Source of the DNA: a virus
Virus record (IMG/VR): IMGVR_UViG_3300042691_003044
Location: 1 to 29,324 of that record
Length of the DNA stretch: 29,324 nt
Direction: 5' to 3' (one strand)
Shown: positions 8,505 through 14,801 of the stretch, in pieces
How positions within the stretch are numbered: the stretch's first letter is position 1
Layout: the number at the start of each line of letters is the position of its first letter
Translations under genes and position numbers: made by a program
The notes under the pieces: model-generated
Told to the model about the DNA's origin: nothing
What the model saw: only the letters and a program-made list of their open reading frames with translations
The model's database searches: none

Positions 8505-9013
8505 TCTAAGATTTGCCGAATATCTTGCTTCATCTCGGTGATTAATCCGTGAGAACTAAACTCCGAAATATCAAAATGCTTTGCTATTGACCTTACCGTA
8601 TTGTAACCCTTGTCGAAATAGGTCTCAAAGAATATCTTTTTTACTCTATCCTTTTGGGTGTTTCTGTAAATCTCAATTGCGACCCGTTGGTTTTGTAGTT
8701 TGAATTCGTGTTCGAGTTTGATTAGAAAGTCGTCAGGTTCTTCTTTTTGTAGGTAATCGTCTATTGCGTTTGTGAGTTCCTTTTTGCTTTCGGTGTCACG
8801 CCAAATAATCTCCGTTTTGATTAGGTGGAATAAGTAACCTTTCGCTTCGTAATCGTGTTTAACTTCAGGGTTTATATTGAGGTATCTAAGATAAGCGTTT
8901 GAAATTACCGTTTGAACTGAGAGCTTAAGTTTAGAGCGTTTAATAAAATAGGACGTGTATTTTTCGACCTCTTTGTAATTACATTGTATGTACGTATCAA
9001 TTAAGATTTTCAT
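8486..9013 (-). CDS. Sigma-factor-like transcription regulator (candidate late activator)
   Basis: A 175-residue protein with the layout of a small (ECF-size) sigma factor. A helical N-terminal part around residues 60-75 (YLFHLIKTEIIW) resembles sigma region 2, with a charged linker. A C-terminal helix-turn-helix at about 125-170 (IFFETYFDKGYNTVRSIAKH, then FDISEFSSHGLI) resembles sigma region 4. It is the last gene of the early/middle block, directly upstream of the terminase operon. Position and domain layout suggest that it redirects host RNA polymerase to the six AAAACAC(G/T)-N-CTATTAT elements. It could instead be a terminase-type or other HTH regulator. The region 4 resemblance is moderate and region 2 is weak. 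Confidence 0.55.
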   Translation of the reverse strand: MKILIDTYIQCNYKEVEKYTSYFIKRSKLKLSVQTVISNAYLRYLNINPEVKHDYEAKGYLFHLIKTEIIWRDTESKKELTNAIDDYLQKEEPDDFLIKLEHEFKLQNQRVAIEIYRNTQKDRVKKIFFETYFDKGYNTVRSIAKHFDISEFSSHGLITEMKQDIRQILEKHELN

Positions 9014-9200
9014 ACCACGTCAAAAAGTCCTTTATATAGATTTTTCGGTAAACCATTCCACACATACAATTGTCCTCTGACCCATTTAAAACCCTATTCC
9101 TAATCTTTTGAAACTGCTTTGCAACCGATTTCGAATAACGTGTTGTTTCAGGTAATCCCTTAACCAATTCTATAAACTTGATTTCAGCCTCTGTAAACAT
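8997..9200 (-). CDS. Small protein of unknown function
   Basis: I use the ATG at 9200 (67 residues, MFTEAEIKFIELVKGLPETT...) because the longer frame to 9287 runs through the membrane-protein gene. It is helical and has a CxC pair (NCMCGM) near residue 45 and a Trp/Tyr-rich end (DFLTWYENLN). No family was recognised. It overlaps the preceding membrane-protein gene by 31 bases and the sigma-like gene by 17, so it is tightly packed in the same transcript. Confidence 0.6.
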   Translation of the reverse strand: MFTEAEIKFIELVKGLPETTRYSKSVAKQFQKIRNRVLNGSEDNCMCGMVYRKIYIKDFLTWYENLN

Positions 9201-9427
9201 ATATTTAAGATGTAAGTGAGTAAAGATACCAAACAAGCAGTGAAAACGTCTCCAGTGTACGCAAAAGCACTCCAAAACGCAACGCACTTAATACAAGATA
9301 ATCCTCCGTGAATCCAATTAAGATAAAAAGACGGTTTAAAACGCCCGAAAAGGTAATCAATAAAATAGTGTATTGGTTCAAATTCGCACCACCACCAAGC
9401 AAAGGATAATAAATATACTATTGTCAT
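9170..9427 (-). CDS. Small membrane protein
   Basis: An 85-residue, very hydrophobic and aromatic protein (IVYLLSFAWWWCEFEPIHYF at the start). Three hydrophobic segments are visible: about residues 3-15, 45-57 (KCVAFWSAFAY) and 60-78. A CxxC motif (SCIKC) lies at about 44-48. It is coupled by a 4-base ATGA overlap to the preceding gene. Membrane proteins of this type occur in Flavobacteriia phages without known function. It could alter the host envelope or assist lysis. Confidence 0.6.
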   Translation of the reverse strand: MTIVYLLSFAWWWCEFEPIHYFIDYLFGRFKPSFYLNWIHGGLSCIKCVAFWSAFAYTGDVFTACLVSLLTYILNICLQRLKSSL

Positions 9428-9633
9428 AAATTTTCTATTTCTTGTTTAATTTCTTGCCAGTAATTAATTTCAGCCTGTGATAAAAATATTAACCCTAATA
9501 TCTCATCTACTGCAATTAAAGCGCATTGTTTGGCATTATATTCATTAATAACATAACCATCTAATTCACTCCATTCTTGTGTGTGTTCAATAAATTTCTT
9601 AACTAATTCTTCGGCTTTCTCTCTTGGTGTCAT
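9424..9633 (-). CDS. Small conserved phage protein
   Basis: A 69-residue, helical, acidic protein. The pattern (REKAEELVKKF near the start, YNAKQCALIAVDEIL in the middle, YWQEIKQEIENL at the end) is a common small phage protein in Bacteroidota, of unknown role. It overlaps both neighbours by 4 bases (ATGA), so it is translationally coupled on both sides. Confidence 0.7.
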   Translation of the reverse strand: MTPREKAEELVKKFIEHTQEWSELDGYVINEYNAKQCALIAVDEILGLIFLSQAEINYWQEIKQEIENL

Positions 9634-9746
9634 TCGTCAGGGTTTAGTTCACGTTCAATTTTTTTCGTTTTCTTTACACGTTTTCGTCTTCGTATATCAT
9701 TTTGACGAAAATTTATACATAAAAGTTTTTTAAGTAATCGGTTCAT
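9630..9746 (-). CDS. Very basic 38-residue peptide
   Basis: A short frame, MNRLLKKLLCINF..., with a run of Arg/Lys (DIRRRKRVKKTKKIER). Its TGA overlaps the next ATG (ATGA). It starts 5 bases after the ninG-like gene's stop and fills the gap between two coupled genes. Gene packing and coupling argue that it is translated. Charge suggests nucleic-acid binding. No homologue was recognised. Confidence 0.5.
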   Translation of the reverse strand: MNRLLKKLLCINFRQNDIRRRKRVKKTKKIERELNPDE

Positions 9747-9750
9747 TGGT

Positions 9751-10302
9751 TCAAATATACAACTTTTTTAATTCTTTTAACTTTTCCTTGTAAACCGTGT
9801 TTATTTCTTGAAGTTCTTCGATAGTCCATTTCTTTGTTACGTGTGCGAGTTCGTGTAATTTAAGCAACCTTTCGCCACCTATTCGTTTTTCTATACCTAT
9901 TTGATAATTTAATAAGTTCCCGCTTAAGAACTGGTTACATTTTTCACACTGAAGGTGTACGTTGTCTTCGTTGAACCTAACGTTTGAATGACCTCCAGCG
10001 CTGAAATAATGTCCCGCGTTTATTTTCTTCGGTTTTTGTTCGCACGAAATACACATTTTACCCTTATCGCGTTCCCTTATAAACTTATTGAAAGTCTGTT
10101 GCGCTATCTTGAGCCAGTCGGACGCAGTCATTAAGTCCTTTTTTAACTTCGTCTTTTTCTTGTTCCACGTTTTCAATTCAGCATCTTTAACGGCTTGTTT
10201 AATACATTCGTAATTATAACAGCATTTTTGTAGTGTTGTCTTTGAGAAGTATTCTTCTTGGCAGTATTTGCATTTTTTATTTTTTATAGTTTGCTTAACC
10301 AT
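9751..10302 (-). CDS. ninG: NinG/Rap-like recombination nuclease
   Basis: A 183-residue protein with the NinG layout. An N-terminal zinc cluster (C11, C14, C27/C28, C33) is followed by a Lys-rich linker. A second metal site sits in an HNH-like core: C84 and C87, then NAGHYF with H98, then C119 and C122, followed by NQFLSG. Lambda NinG/Rap is a Holliday-junction nuclease that acts with phage recombination. Here it fits the Erf and YqaJ-like genes upstream. The ATG overlaps the end of the methyltransferase gene by 19 bases. The function is inferred from the lambda family. Confidence 0.75.
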   Translation of the reverse strand: MVKQTIKNKKCKYCQEEYFSKTTLQKCCYNYECIKQAVKDAELKTWNKKKTKLKKDLMTASDWLKIAQQTFNKFIRERDKGKMCISCEQKPKKINAGHYFSAGGHSNVRFNEDNVHLQCEKCNQFLSGNLLNYQIGIEKRIGGERLLKLHELAHVTKKWTIEELQEINTVYKEKLKELKKLYI

Positions 10303-11351
10303 TGCTCGTATATTTTAGTTGCTATTTGTGCAGTCATTACTGGAGGTACTGACATACCTATTAAATAATTTAACTTAACATTTAAAAAATTATAATCTAA
10401 TGGATAACTACCTGCTTTTTTAATTTCAAGATTATTTATAGGCCTTTTTATATTATAATGCCAAACACCTCTTGTTCCACCAGGATTTGCAGTAAGTGTA
10501 GGTAAAGCTCTATCTTTATCTGATTTAGAACCATTAAAAAAACTACCTTTTTCATGTACTGTGCTAAATGAATTACCAGGTAAACATAAATCCCATAATT
10601 TAGAAACGGCTAAATGATTTAAAGTATTAAAATCTGTTTTATCTTCAATTTCTTTAAATGGTATTTCTTTCTCATTAAATTCCATTTCAATCTTTGGTAC
10701 TTCTGTGAACATATCTTGCCAATGTAAAAATTTACTTGCTAAATCTTTGCGTAAACAAATAAAAAATACTCGTTCACGTCTTTGAGGTACACCCATTTTT
10801 GAAGCGTCCAATAAAAAGTGTTGGCAATAATAACCAGCTTCATCAAATGCGTTGTAAATTTTACGAACGTATTCTTTAGCAGCACCTAACAAAAGACCTT
10901 TTACATTTTCAGCAACGACAACTTTAGGTTGCAACTCTTTAGCTAAATTAATAAAATCAAAAAACAATGTATCTAAAACCTGCATTTCTTGACCTTCTCG
11001 AAATTTCTTTTCTTTTCCCCAGTCTTTCTCTCGATTACCAGCCATTGAAAAGCTGCTACAAGGTGGAGAACCGTCTAAAATATCAAGTTCATAAAGTTCT
11101 TTTGGTAGGTCTTTTCGTTGTGCAAACGTTGTAATTGATTCGTGAAAACTAAATTTAGGATTATGGTTTTCCTTATAAACCTCAATCATTTTTTTATCAA
11201 TGTCATTGTGTCCAATTACATCAAACCCGGCTAACTTATAACCCATTGTTGACCCGCCACCACAAGCAAAACAAGAAAACACTTTTCCTTTGTCTTTTGT
11301 AAACACTGCGTCTTTGAGCGTCCAGTTGTAGTTAAATTTATGTTTATTCAT
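10284..11351 (-). CDS. C5-cytosine DNA methyltransferase
   Basis: A 355-residue enzyme transferring a methyl group from S-adenosylmethionine to cytosine in a specific DNA sequence. The motifs appear in the canonical order: motif I (SCFACGGGSTMGYKLAG, about 26-42), motif IV with the catalytic Cys (GSPPCSSFS, C98), motif VI (AENVKG, about 147-152), motif VIII (QRRERVFF, 190-197), a target-recognition region at about 200-300, and motif X near the end (YLIGMSVPPVMTAQIA). No partner restriction enzyme is visible, so it is likely a protective orphan methyltransferase. The gene looks more AT-rich than its neighbours and contains the only CATG I found, consistent with recent acquisition. Confidence 0.92.
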   Translation of the reverse strand: MNKHKFNYNWTLKDAVFTKDKGKVFSCFACGGGSTMGYKLAGFDVIGHNDIDKKMIEVYKENHNPKFSFHESITTFAQRKDLPKELYELDILDGSPPCSSFSMAGNREKDWGKEKKFREGQEMQVLDTLFFDFINLAKELQPKVVVAENVKGLLLGAAKEYVRKIYNAFDEAGYYCQHFLLDASKMGVPQRRERVFFICLRKDLASKFLHWQDMFTEVPKIEMEFNEKEIPFKEIEDKTDFNTLNHLAVSKLWDLCLPGNSFSTVHEKGSFFNGSKSDKDRALPTLTANPGGTRGVWHYNIKRPINNLEIKKAGSYPLDYNFLNVKLNYLIGMSVPPVMTAQIATKIYEQWLSKL

Positions 11352-11601
11352 ATATTAGTTTTAAATCTGTTAGTTTTTTCTGTGTTTCAAGTAGTTCAAT
11401 CTGCATCGACATTAACTTGTTGGACAACGCTCGGTTTTCTTTTACAACCGTGTTTAAAACGGCTTTAATCTGTTCAAGTTCGTCTTGCTGTTGTGCGATA
11501 CCTTCCGCTCGTTTAGGTTCGAGACGCTTTCGAAACTCGAATTTATTCCAAAGTGAGTTAAGGTTAATATATGCGAGTTGTATTCTTATTTCTTTATCCA
11601 T
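11344..11601 (-). CDS. Coiled-coil protein of unknown function
   Basis: I choose the ATG at 11601 (85 residues, MDKEIRIQLAYINL...). The longer frame to 11712 overlaps the upstream PP-loop gene by 101 bases. From about residue 35 the protein is a continuous heptad-like coiled coil (DELEQIKAVLNTVVKENRAL). It overlaps the methyltransferase start by 8 bases. No family was recognised. Confidence 0.6.
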   Translation of the reverse strand: MDKEIRIQLAYINLNSLWNKFEFRKRLEPKRAEGIAQQQDELEQIKAVLNTVVKENRALSNKLMSMQIELLETQKKLTDLKLIYE

Positions 11602-11611
11602 AGTTAAAAGT

Positions 11612-12466
11612 TTAAAGTCCGCAGTATCCTGAATCGCATTCGTTGAAATCGTCTTCAAATAGTTCAAGTTGTAATTTATGATTTTTAATCTTTTCGTAAG
11701 TAATATGTCCATTACTCTTCCAAGTATCTTTTAAGTTTCTTCCTTTTTCTTGGTCAATAAACCAATTAAATTTATTTGGGTGTTTTTCTGACATTAACTT
11801 TAAAAGTAATTCGTTACGATGAAAACAACCTACGCAATTATTCATATAAGCAAAACGAACTGGTTTACTTTTCCAAAACTCCTCAATTTTGTCTTTAAAA
11901 ATTCCGTCTTCTATTAGTGGAAAAATAGGTTTTTGCCATTCAACAATACCCCATTTATTTCTGTTTCCGTTTTTTGATTTACCAATTATCGCTTTTTGCT
12001 CTAAAAATCCATTTTCATTTAACTTTTCATTTAAAGACTTTGCTCTTCTCATTTCATTTGCTCTAAAGCCAATTCTAAATTCACAAGGGACATTTACATT
12101 TTCTCTCCAAAAATCAAACATAGGTTGCATTTTAACGTGAGCTGTGCAATAACGATGGAGTTTATTTGGTAACCACCCAGCTTCCTTTTTTATAGCTTCG
12201 TCAAATGTAATACCAGTCACCCAGTCTATTTTTTGACCAATAAATTGTTCTAAATCTAAAATTGTGTAAATAATAGTATCTTCCTCTAAAGTTCCAATAA
12301 ATTCAACGCCTAATTTGTCACTAACAATTTGACGGACTTTTGCATCAGGGAATAAACAATTTTTGTCGTTTGTCCGAACCAAAGCAAATACGTTGTAATC
12401 TGCTAAGTAATTTGCAGCAATATAAGCCGAAGTTTTTCCGCCACTAATTGTGTTTATTGTTTTCAT
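11612..12466 (-). CDS. PP-loop ATPase (PAPS reductase / N-type ATP pyrophosphatase-like)
   Basis: A 284-residue protein with the PP-loop SGGKTSAYIA at residues 8-17, which binds and cleaves ATP to AMP and pyrophosphate in the adenine-nucleotide alpha-hydrolase family. A central YCTAHVKMQP and a C-terminal NCVGCFHR with a late Cys pair (ECDSGYC) could hold a metal or Fe-S cluster. Similar proteins in phages are annotated as phosphoadenosine phosphosulfate reductase-like. Related enzymes (DndC, QueC, TilS) modify DNA or RNA. It lies two genes upstream of the DNA methyltransferase and shares its AT-rich composition, so a role in nucleic-acid modification is possible. The substrate cannot be told from sequence. 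Confidence 0.75.
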   Translation of the reverse strand: MKTINTISGGKTSAYIAANYLADYNVFALVRTNDKNCLFPDAKVRQIVSDKLGVEFIGTLEEDTIIYTILDLEQFIGQKIDWVTGITFDEAIKKEAGWLPNKLHRYCTAHVKMQPMFDFWRENVNVPCEFRIGFRANEMRRAKSLNEKLNENGFLEQKAIIGKSKNGNRNKWGIVEWQKPIFPLIEDGIFKDKIEEFWKSKPVRFAYMNNCVGCFHRNELLLKLMSEKHPNKFNWFIDQEKGRNLKDTWKSNGHITYEKIKNHKLQLELFEDDFNECDSGYCGL

Positions 12467-12469
12467 AGT

Positions 12470-13375
12470 TTAAAAGGGTAAATCAAAATTAGTATTTCTT
12501 TTTAAATCAAATCGTTCGTCTTTTAGTTCGAGTGGATTAACACCAGCGCAAGTGAAGCCCGTTCCGTATTCATACTTAAAACGTACCGCATCGTTTAACG
12601 GTGTCGGCTTACCACCCGTCTCAGTTTCTTTAACTTTCTTAACGTGTACGTGTGTATACATCCAGTTTAAAGAGTCTGCTACGTAACGATGAATTACAAT
12701 AAAATCGTCGGCTCTATTTCCCCACTTACCACCGCCTTCAGCGTCTGCCATATTTGGAGGCATTGGGTGTCCTTCGAAGTCGCCTTCTTTGTGAGTTTTT
12801 CTTAGTGCTTCAGTTGCTGCGTGAACGCATAGGTAAATTGTTGTATTCGTCTTTTTGGCAAATAACCTTAGTTTAGTTGCAATTGTATAGTCGTAATCGT
12901 GAGCGTTAAACCCTTGAGGCCTTACAAAACTATTGTGAGGGTCAATCATTAACACGTCGTAGTTACCTAATCTTTGAACCTCTTGCATAAACTTCTCAAT
13001 TGCCCAAGCTTCAGAGGTGTCTATAAAGTCAAAGTGTAATTCGATGAATAGTTTAGCCGTCTCAAGTTCTTGCTTATCCATCTCGGTTATCTTTTTACCT
13101 AAGTACAACTCTATTAAGTTACGTTTCATACCAGTAACCGTGTTTTCAGCACTATAAATTAGGTGTTTAAGAGAGTGTTTCACACTCAAACAAAGAAGGT
13201 AGTACAAAACAAAGTAAGTTTTACCCGTGTTAGCGTGTCCAAGAACGATATTAAAAGACGCTTCCTTAAACCTAAGGTAAGTATCTAAGTCTGTACCTAT
13301 ACCTTTACCAATAGGAACTTCGTTCCGCCTAAGCAACTCTAAGAAGTCATCGTTGTTTCTGTGGTTAATTAACAT
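12470..13375 (-). CDS. RecA/DnaB-fold ATPase (replicative helicase or loader-like)
   Basis: A 301-residue P-loop ATPase. Walker A is GHANTGKT at residues 46-53, followed by YFVLYYLL. Walker B is VLMIDPHN at about 141-148. A conserved MADAEGGGKWGNRADDFIVI segment at about 215-235 and a later RYVADSLNWMYTHVHVKK strand fit RepA/KaiC/DnaB-like ATPases. The protein ends in NFDLPF, matching the C-terminal tail of Bacteroidota SSB. No polymerase is encoded, so this protein may recruit host replication machinery. The ATG overlaps the DUF6291-like gene's stop (TAATG). Confidence 0.78.
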   Translation of the reverse strand: MLINHRNNDDFLELLRRNEVPIGKGIGTDLDTYLRFKEASFNIVLGHANTGKTYFVLYYLLCLSVKHSLKHLIYSAENTVTGMKRNLIELYLGKKITEMDKQELETAKLFIELHFDFIDTSEAWAIEKFMQEVQRLGNYDVLMIDPHNSFVRPQGFNAHDYDYTIATKLRLFAKKTNTTIYLCVHAATEALRKTHKEGDFEGHPMPPNMADAEGGGKWGNRADDFIVIHRYVADSLNWMYTHVHVKKVKETETGGKPTPLNDAVRFKYEYGTGFTCAGVNPLELKDERFDLKRNTNFDLPF

Positions 13376-13770
13376 TAGTCAAGTATTACGTATCCGTTAA
13401 TATCGATTTTAGGTTGTCTAAGTGGTTGTTCTTCTATATTTATTACACTATCACTTACACTAACACTTACAGCTTCGTTTGCTTCATTTTGCTTCGTTTT
13501 GCTTCGTCTTGTTTCACCGCTTTTAATACCGCCTTTTTTACCAGCTTCAGAACGGGCTAACTTAGTCTTTTCCCATTTGCATAAATCACGCTTTAAAGTC
13601 TGTTTAAAAGGCTCAAAAAGTAATTCTGTAATCCTGTCCGAGTTAGGTTCTAAATCGTTGACGTAGCGAAATAAATGCTTAACTAATTTACCAGCTTCCT
13701 CGTCTGTTAATTTTTCAAATGTAGTAATCCAATCCGCATAAATTACTACTCCGTTTTTGTCTGTTGCCAT
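13375..13770 (-). CDS. DUF6291-like replication-region protein
   Basis: A 131-residue protein. The first 75 residues (GVVIYADWITTFEKLTDEEAG, LVKHLFRYVNDLEP, LLFEPFKQTLKRDL) form the pattern known as DUF6291, frequent beside replication ATPases in Bacteroidota phages and prophages. The rest is disordered and Ser/Val-rich (AVSVSVSDSV). A replisome-organiser-like role is inferred from position, immediately upstream of and coupled to the ATPase. It could instead be a regulatory DNA-binding protein. Confidence 0.65.
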   Translation of the reverse strand: MATDKNGVVIYADWITTFEKLTDEEAGKLVKHLFRYVNDLEPNSDRITELLFEPFKQTLKRDLCKWEKTKLARSEAGKKGGIKSGETRRSKTKQNEANEAVSVSVSDSVINIEEQPLRQPKIDINGYVILD

Positions 13771-13771
13771 T

Positions 13772-14266
13772 TTAAAAAATTCTTTTAATATTATGTTCTT
13801 TCATATAAGATAAAACTTTTAAATGTGCATCGTATTCATTTACAAATCGTCCTAAATAAACTTTTTTTTTATTTACAAATAATCCTGCTGTAAATCTGTC
13901 TTTACTCTTCCAAACTCCATAATAATTAGAACCAATACCTTTTTTAATATTGTTTTCTCTACTTGATAACAATTGTAAATTATTTACATTATTATTTAAT
14001 TTATTATCATCAATATGGTCAACAACTAATCCAATATTTCCATTAGGCTGATGATTTAGAAATGACATAGCAACCAAAACGTGACAACCATAAGTTCTTT
14101 GTAATCCTTTTTCTTTCCAATTTAAAGTAAATTGTTTATAACCTCTACTGCTAATTGAACCTTTTAATTTTTTGATTTTTCCATTTTTTATAGAAATTAA
14201 ATTACCGTAATTGGATATTTTATAACGTCCATCATAACCAATTACATCCTTCCAAATTTCATTCAT
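13772..14266 (-). CDS. HNH homing endonuclease (NUMOD4 + HNH + AP2-like)
   Basis: A 164-residue free-standing endonuclease. The NUMOD4 motif is at residues 1-25 (IWKDVIGYDGRYKISNYGN). The HNH core runs at about 60-105 (CHVLVAMSFLNHQP, VVDHIDDNKLNNN, NLQLLSSRENN). A C-terminal AP2-like DNA-binding segment is at about 115-160 (YYGVWKSKDRFTAG, YLGRF). Such genes are mobile and spread by cutting gene copies that lack them. The gene is visibly more AT-rich than its neighbours and sits between the predicted small RNA and the DUF6291-like gene. No intron or intein was recognised around it. Confidence 0.88.
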   Translation of the reverse strand: MNEIWKDVIGYDGRYKISNYGNLISIKNGKIKKLKGSISSRGYKQFTLNWKEKGLQRTYGCHVLVAMSFLNHQPNGNIGLVVDHIDDNKLNNNVNNLQLLSSRENNIKKGIGSNYYGVWKSKDRFTAGLFVNKKKVYLGRFVNEYDAHLKVLSYMKEHNIKRIF

Positions 14267-14283
14267 ACTAATTTATTTAAATT

Positions 14284-14336
14284 AAAAAGCCTCTATTCTC
14301 CCTACGGCTCTGACCTCGCAGTTCAAATAAAGGCTC
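14284..14336 (-). terminator. Terminator formed by hairpin 2 of the predicted small RNA
   Basis: A 10-11 bp stem (GAGCCTTTATT with AATAGAGGCTT) is followed directly by TTTT on the minus strand. It would end the small RNA and attenuate read-through into the HNH gene. The loop is unusually long (28 bases) but is itself structured by an inner 5 bp stem. Confidence 0.5.
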
Positions 14337-14376
14337 AAATAATCCTTTTAAGGTTCTATAGTGTCAGAGCGAACCT
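14284..14376 (-). ncRNA. Predicted small RNA with complementary hairpin loops
   Basis: No open frame fills this interval. On the minus strand hairpin 1 has the stem AGGTTC/GAACCT (14376-14371 with 14356-14351) and a 14-base loop showing GCTCTGAC (14370-14363). Hairpin 2 has an outer stem AGCCTTTATT/AATAGAGGCT (14335-14326 with 14297-14288, one G-U pair), an inner stem CTGCG/CGTAG (14321-14317 with 14306-14302) and an apical loop containing GTCAGAGC (14314-14307). The two loop octamers are perfectly complementary. They could form an intramolecular kissing loop or link RNA molecules in trans. Element 14382-14409 would start transcription near 14376 and the T-run after hairpin 2 would end it, giving an RNA of about 90 bases. 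The function is unknown. Confidence 0.55.
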
Positions 14377-14381
14377 ACTAA

Positions 14382-14409
14382 ATAATAGTAAAATTTATCA
14401 AAGTGTTTT
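14382..14409 (-). promoter_or_regulatory. Late promoter-like element, copy 4 (predicted small RNA)
   Basis: The minus strand reads AAAACACT-N13-CTATTAT. This copy has no ATG within 10 bases. The structured non-coding stretch 14376-14284 follows instead. It overlaps the end of the 81-residue gene and lies inside the early block, so it would give a late RNA from an early region. Confidence 0.5.
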
Positions 14410-14643
14410 TTTTCTATCGCAATATTTTCTCCATTCGTCCATCGTCCACACTTCAAAGACTAATTTTGGATGAAGGTCTAATCGTTTAACCGCGTCTTCT
14501 TTAGAGTAGGCTTGGACGATAAAGTAGTCAACTTTGTTTTCAATCCAAGTGTAAACCCTATATGGACGCTTAAAAGGGTACGTCGAACACGCTTTCTTCT
14601 TTCTTAAAAGGCTCTGATAGTTTAGCGCTGAAGAATTTTCCAT
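14398..14643 (-). CDS. Small protein of unknown function, with unusual overlap
   Basis: An 81-residue frame. Residues from about 28 onward (YRVYTWIENKVDYFIVQAYS, then KEDAVKRLDLHPKLVFEVWT) look like a real small domain. The first 27 residues lie in the overlap with the upstream gene and look like an out-of-frame read. The 74-base overlap is much longer than others here. No ATG, GTG or TTG was found between the upstream stop at 14570 and the domain, so the start at 14643 is kept with doubt. Frameshift fusion from the upstream gene is an alternative. Confidence 0.5.
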   Translation of the reverse strand: MENSSALNYQSLLRKKKACSTYPFKRPYRVYTWIENKVDYFIVQAYSKEDAVKRLDLHPKLVFEVWTMDEWRKYCDRKKTL

Positions 14644-14776
14644 TTTTTCCGTCTTTTACCCATAAAGCAATTTCGATTTCTTGACCTTTCCAGTTAAGCT
14701 TTCCCTTATATTCGGGGTGATTATCCGCTTTTTTGTCGTTCTTGAATATTGCTCCCGTGTTTTCTCTTTGTTCCAT
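14570..14776 (-). CDS. Small DUF736/OB-like protein with SSB-type tail
   Basis: A 68-residue protein. The core (ENTGAIFKNDKKADNHPEYK, then GKLNWKGQEIEIALWVKDGK, KFFSAKLSEPF) is a small beta-barrel-like domain similar to DUF736-type phage proteins. It ends in ESVFDVPF, a short acidic then D-x-P-F tail like that by which SSB proteins recruit partners. Set after the YqaJ-like exonuclease and Erf genes, it may be a mini single-strand-binding or accessory protein of recombination. This is inferred from tail and context. Confidence 0.6.
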   Translation of the reverse strand: MEQRENTGAIFKNDKKADNHPEYKGKLNWKGQEIEIALWVKDGKNGKFFSAKLSEPFKKEESVFDVPF

Positions 14777-14801
14777 TTTTTTTGTTTTAAATTTAAGTAA
14801 A

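Noticed and set aside
9752-9759. TATATTTG on the minus strand (a TAnnTTTG -7 match) at the end of the ninG-like gene.
   Set aside because: No TTTG at the proper distance upstream, and it coincides with the last codons and stop. Kept only as a weak possible internal promoter.
14351-14376. GGTTCG-containing hairpin considered as the T arm of a tRNA.
   Set aside because: No acceptor stem, anticodon arm or D arm can be drawn around it, and the loop is 14 bases. The kissing-loop reading explains the bases better.
13772-14409. HNH gene plus structured RNA considered as a group I intron.
   Set aside because: No P/Q/R/S core elements were found, and there is no interrupted gene: the flanking genes are complete.
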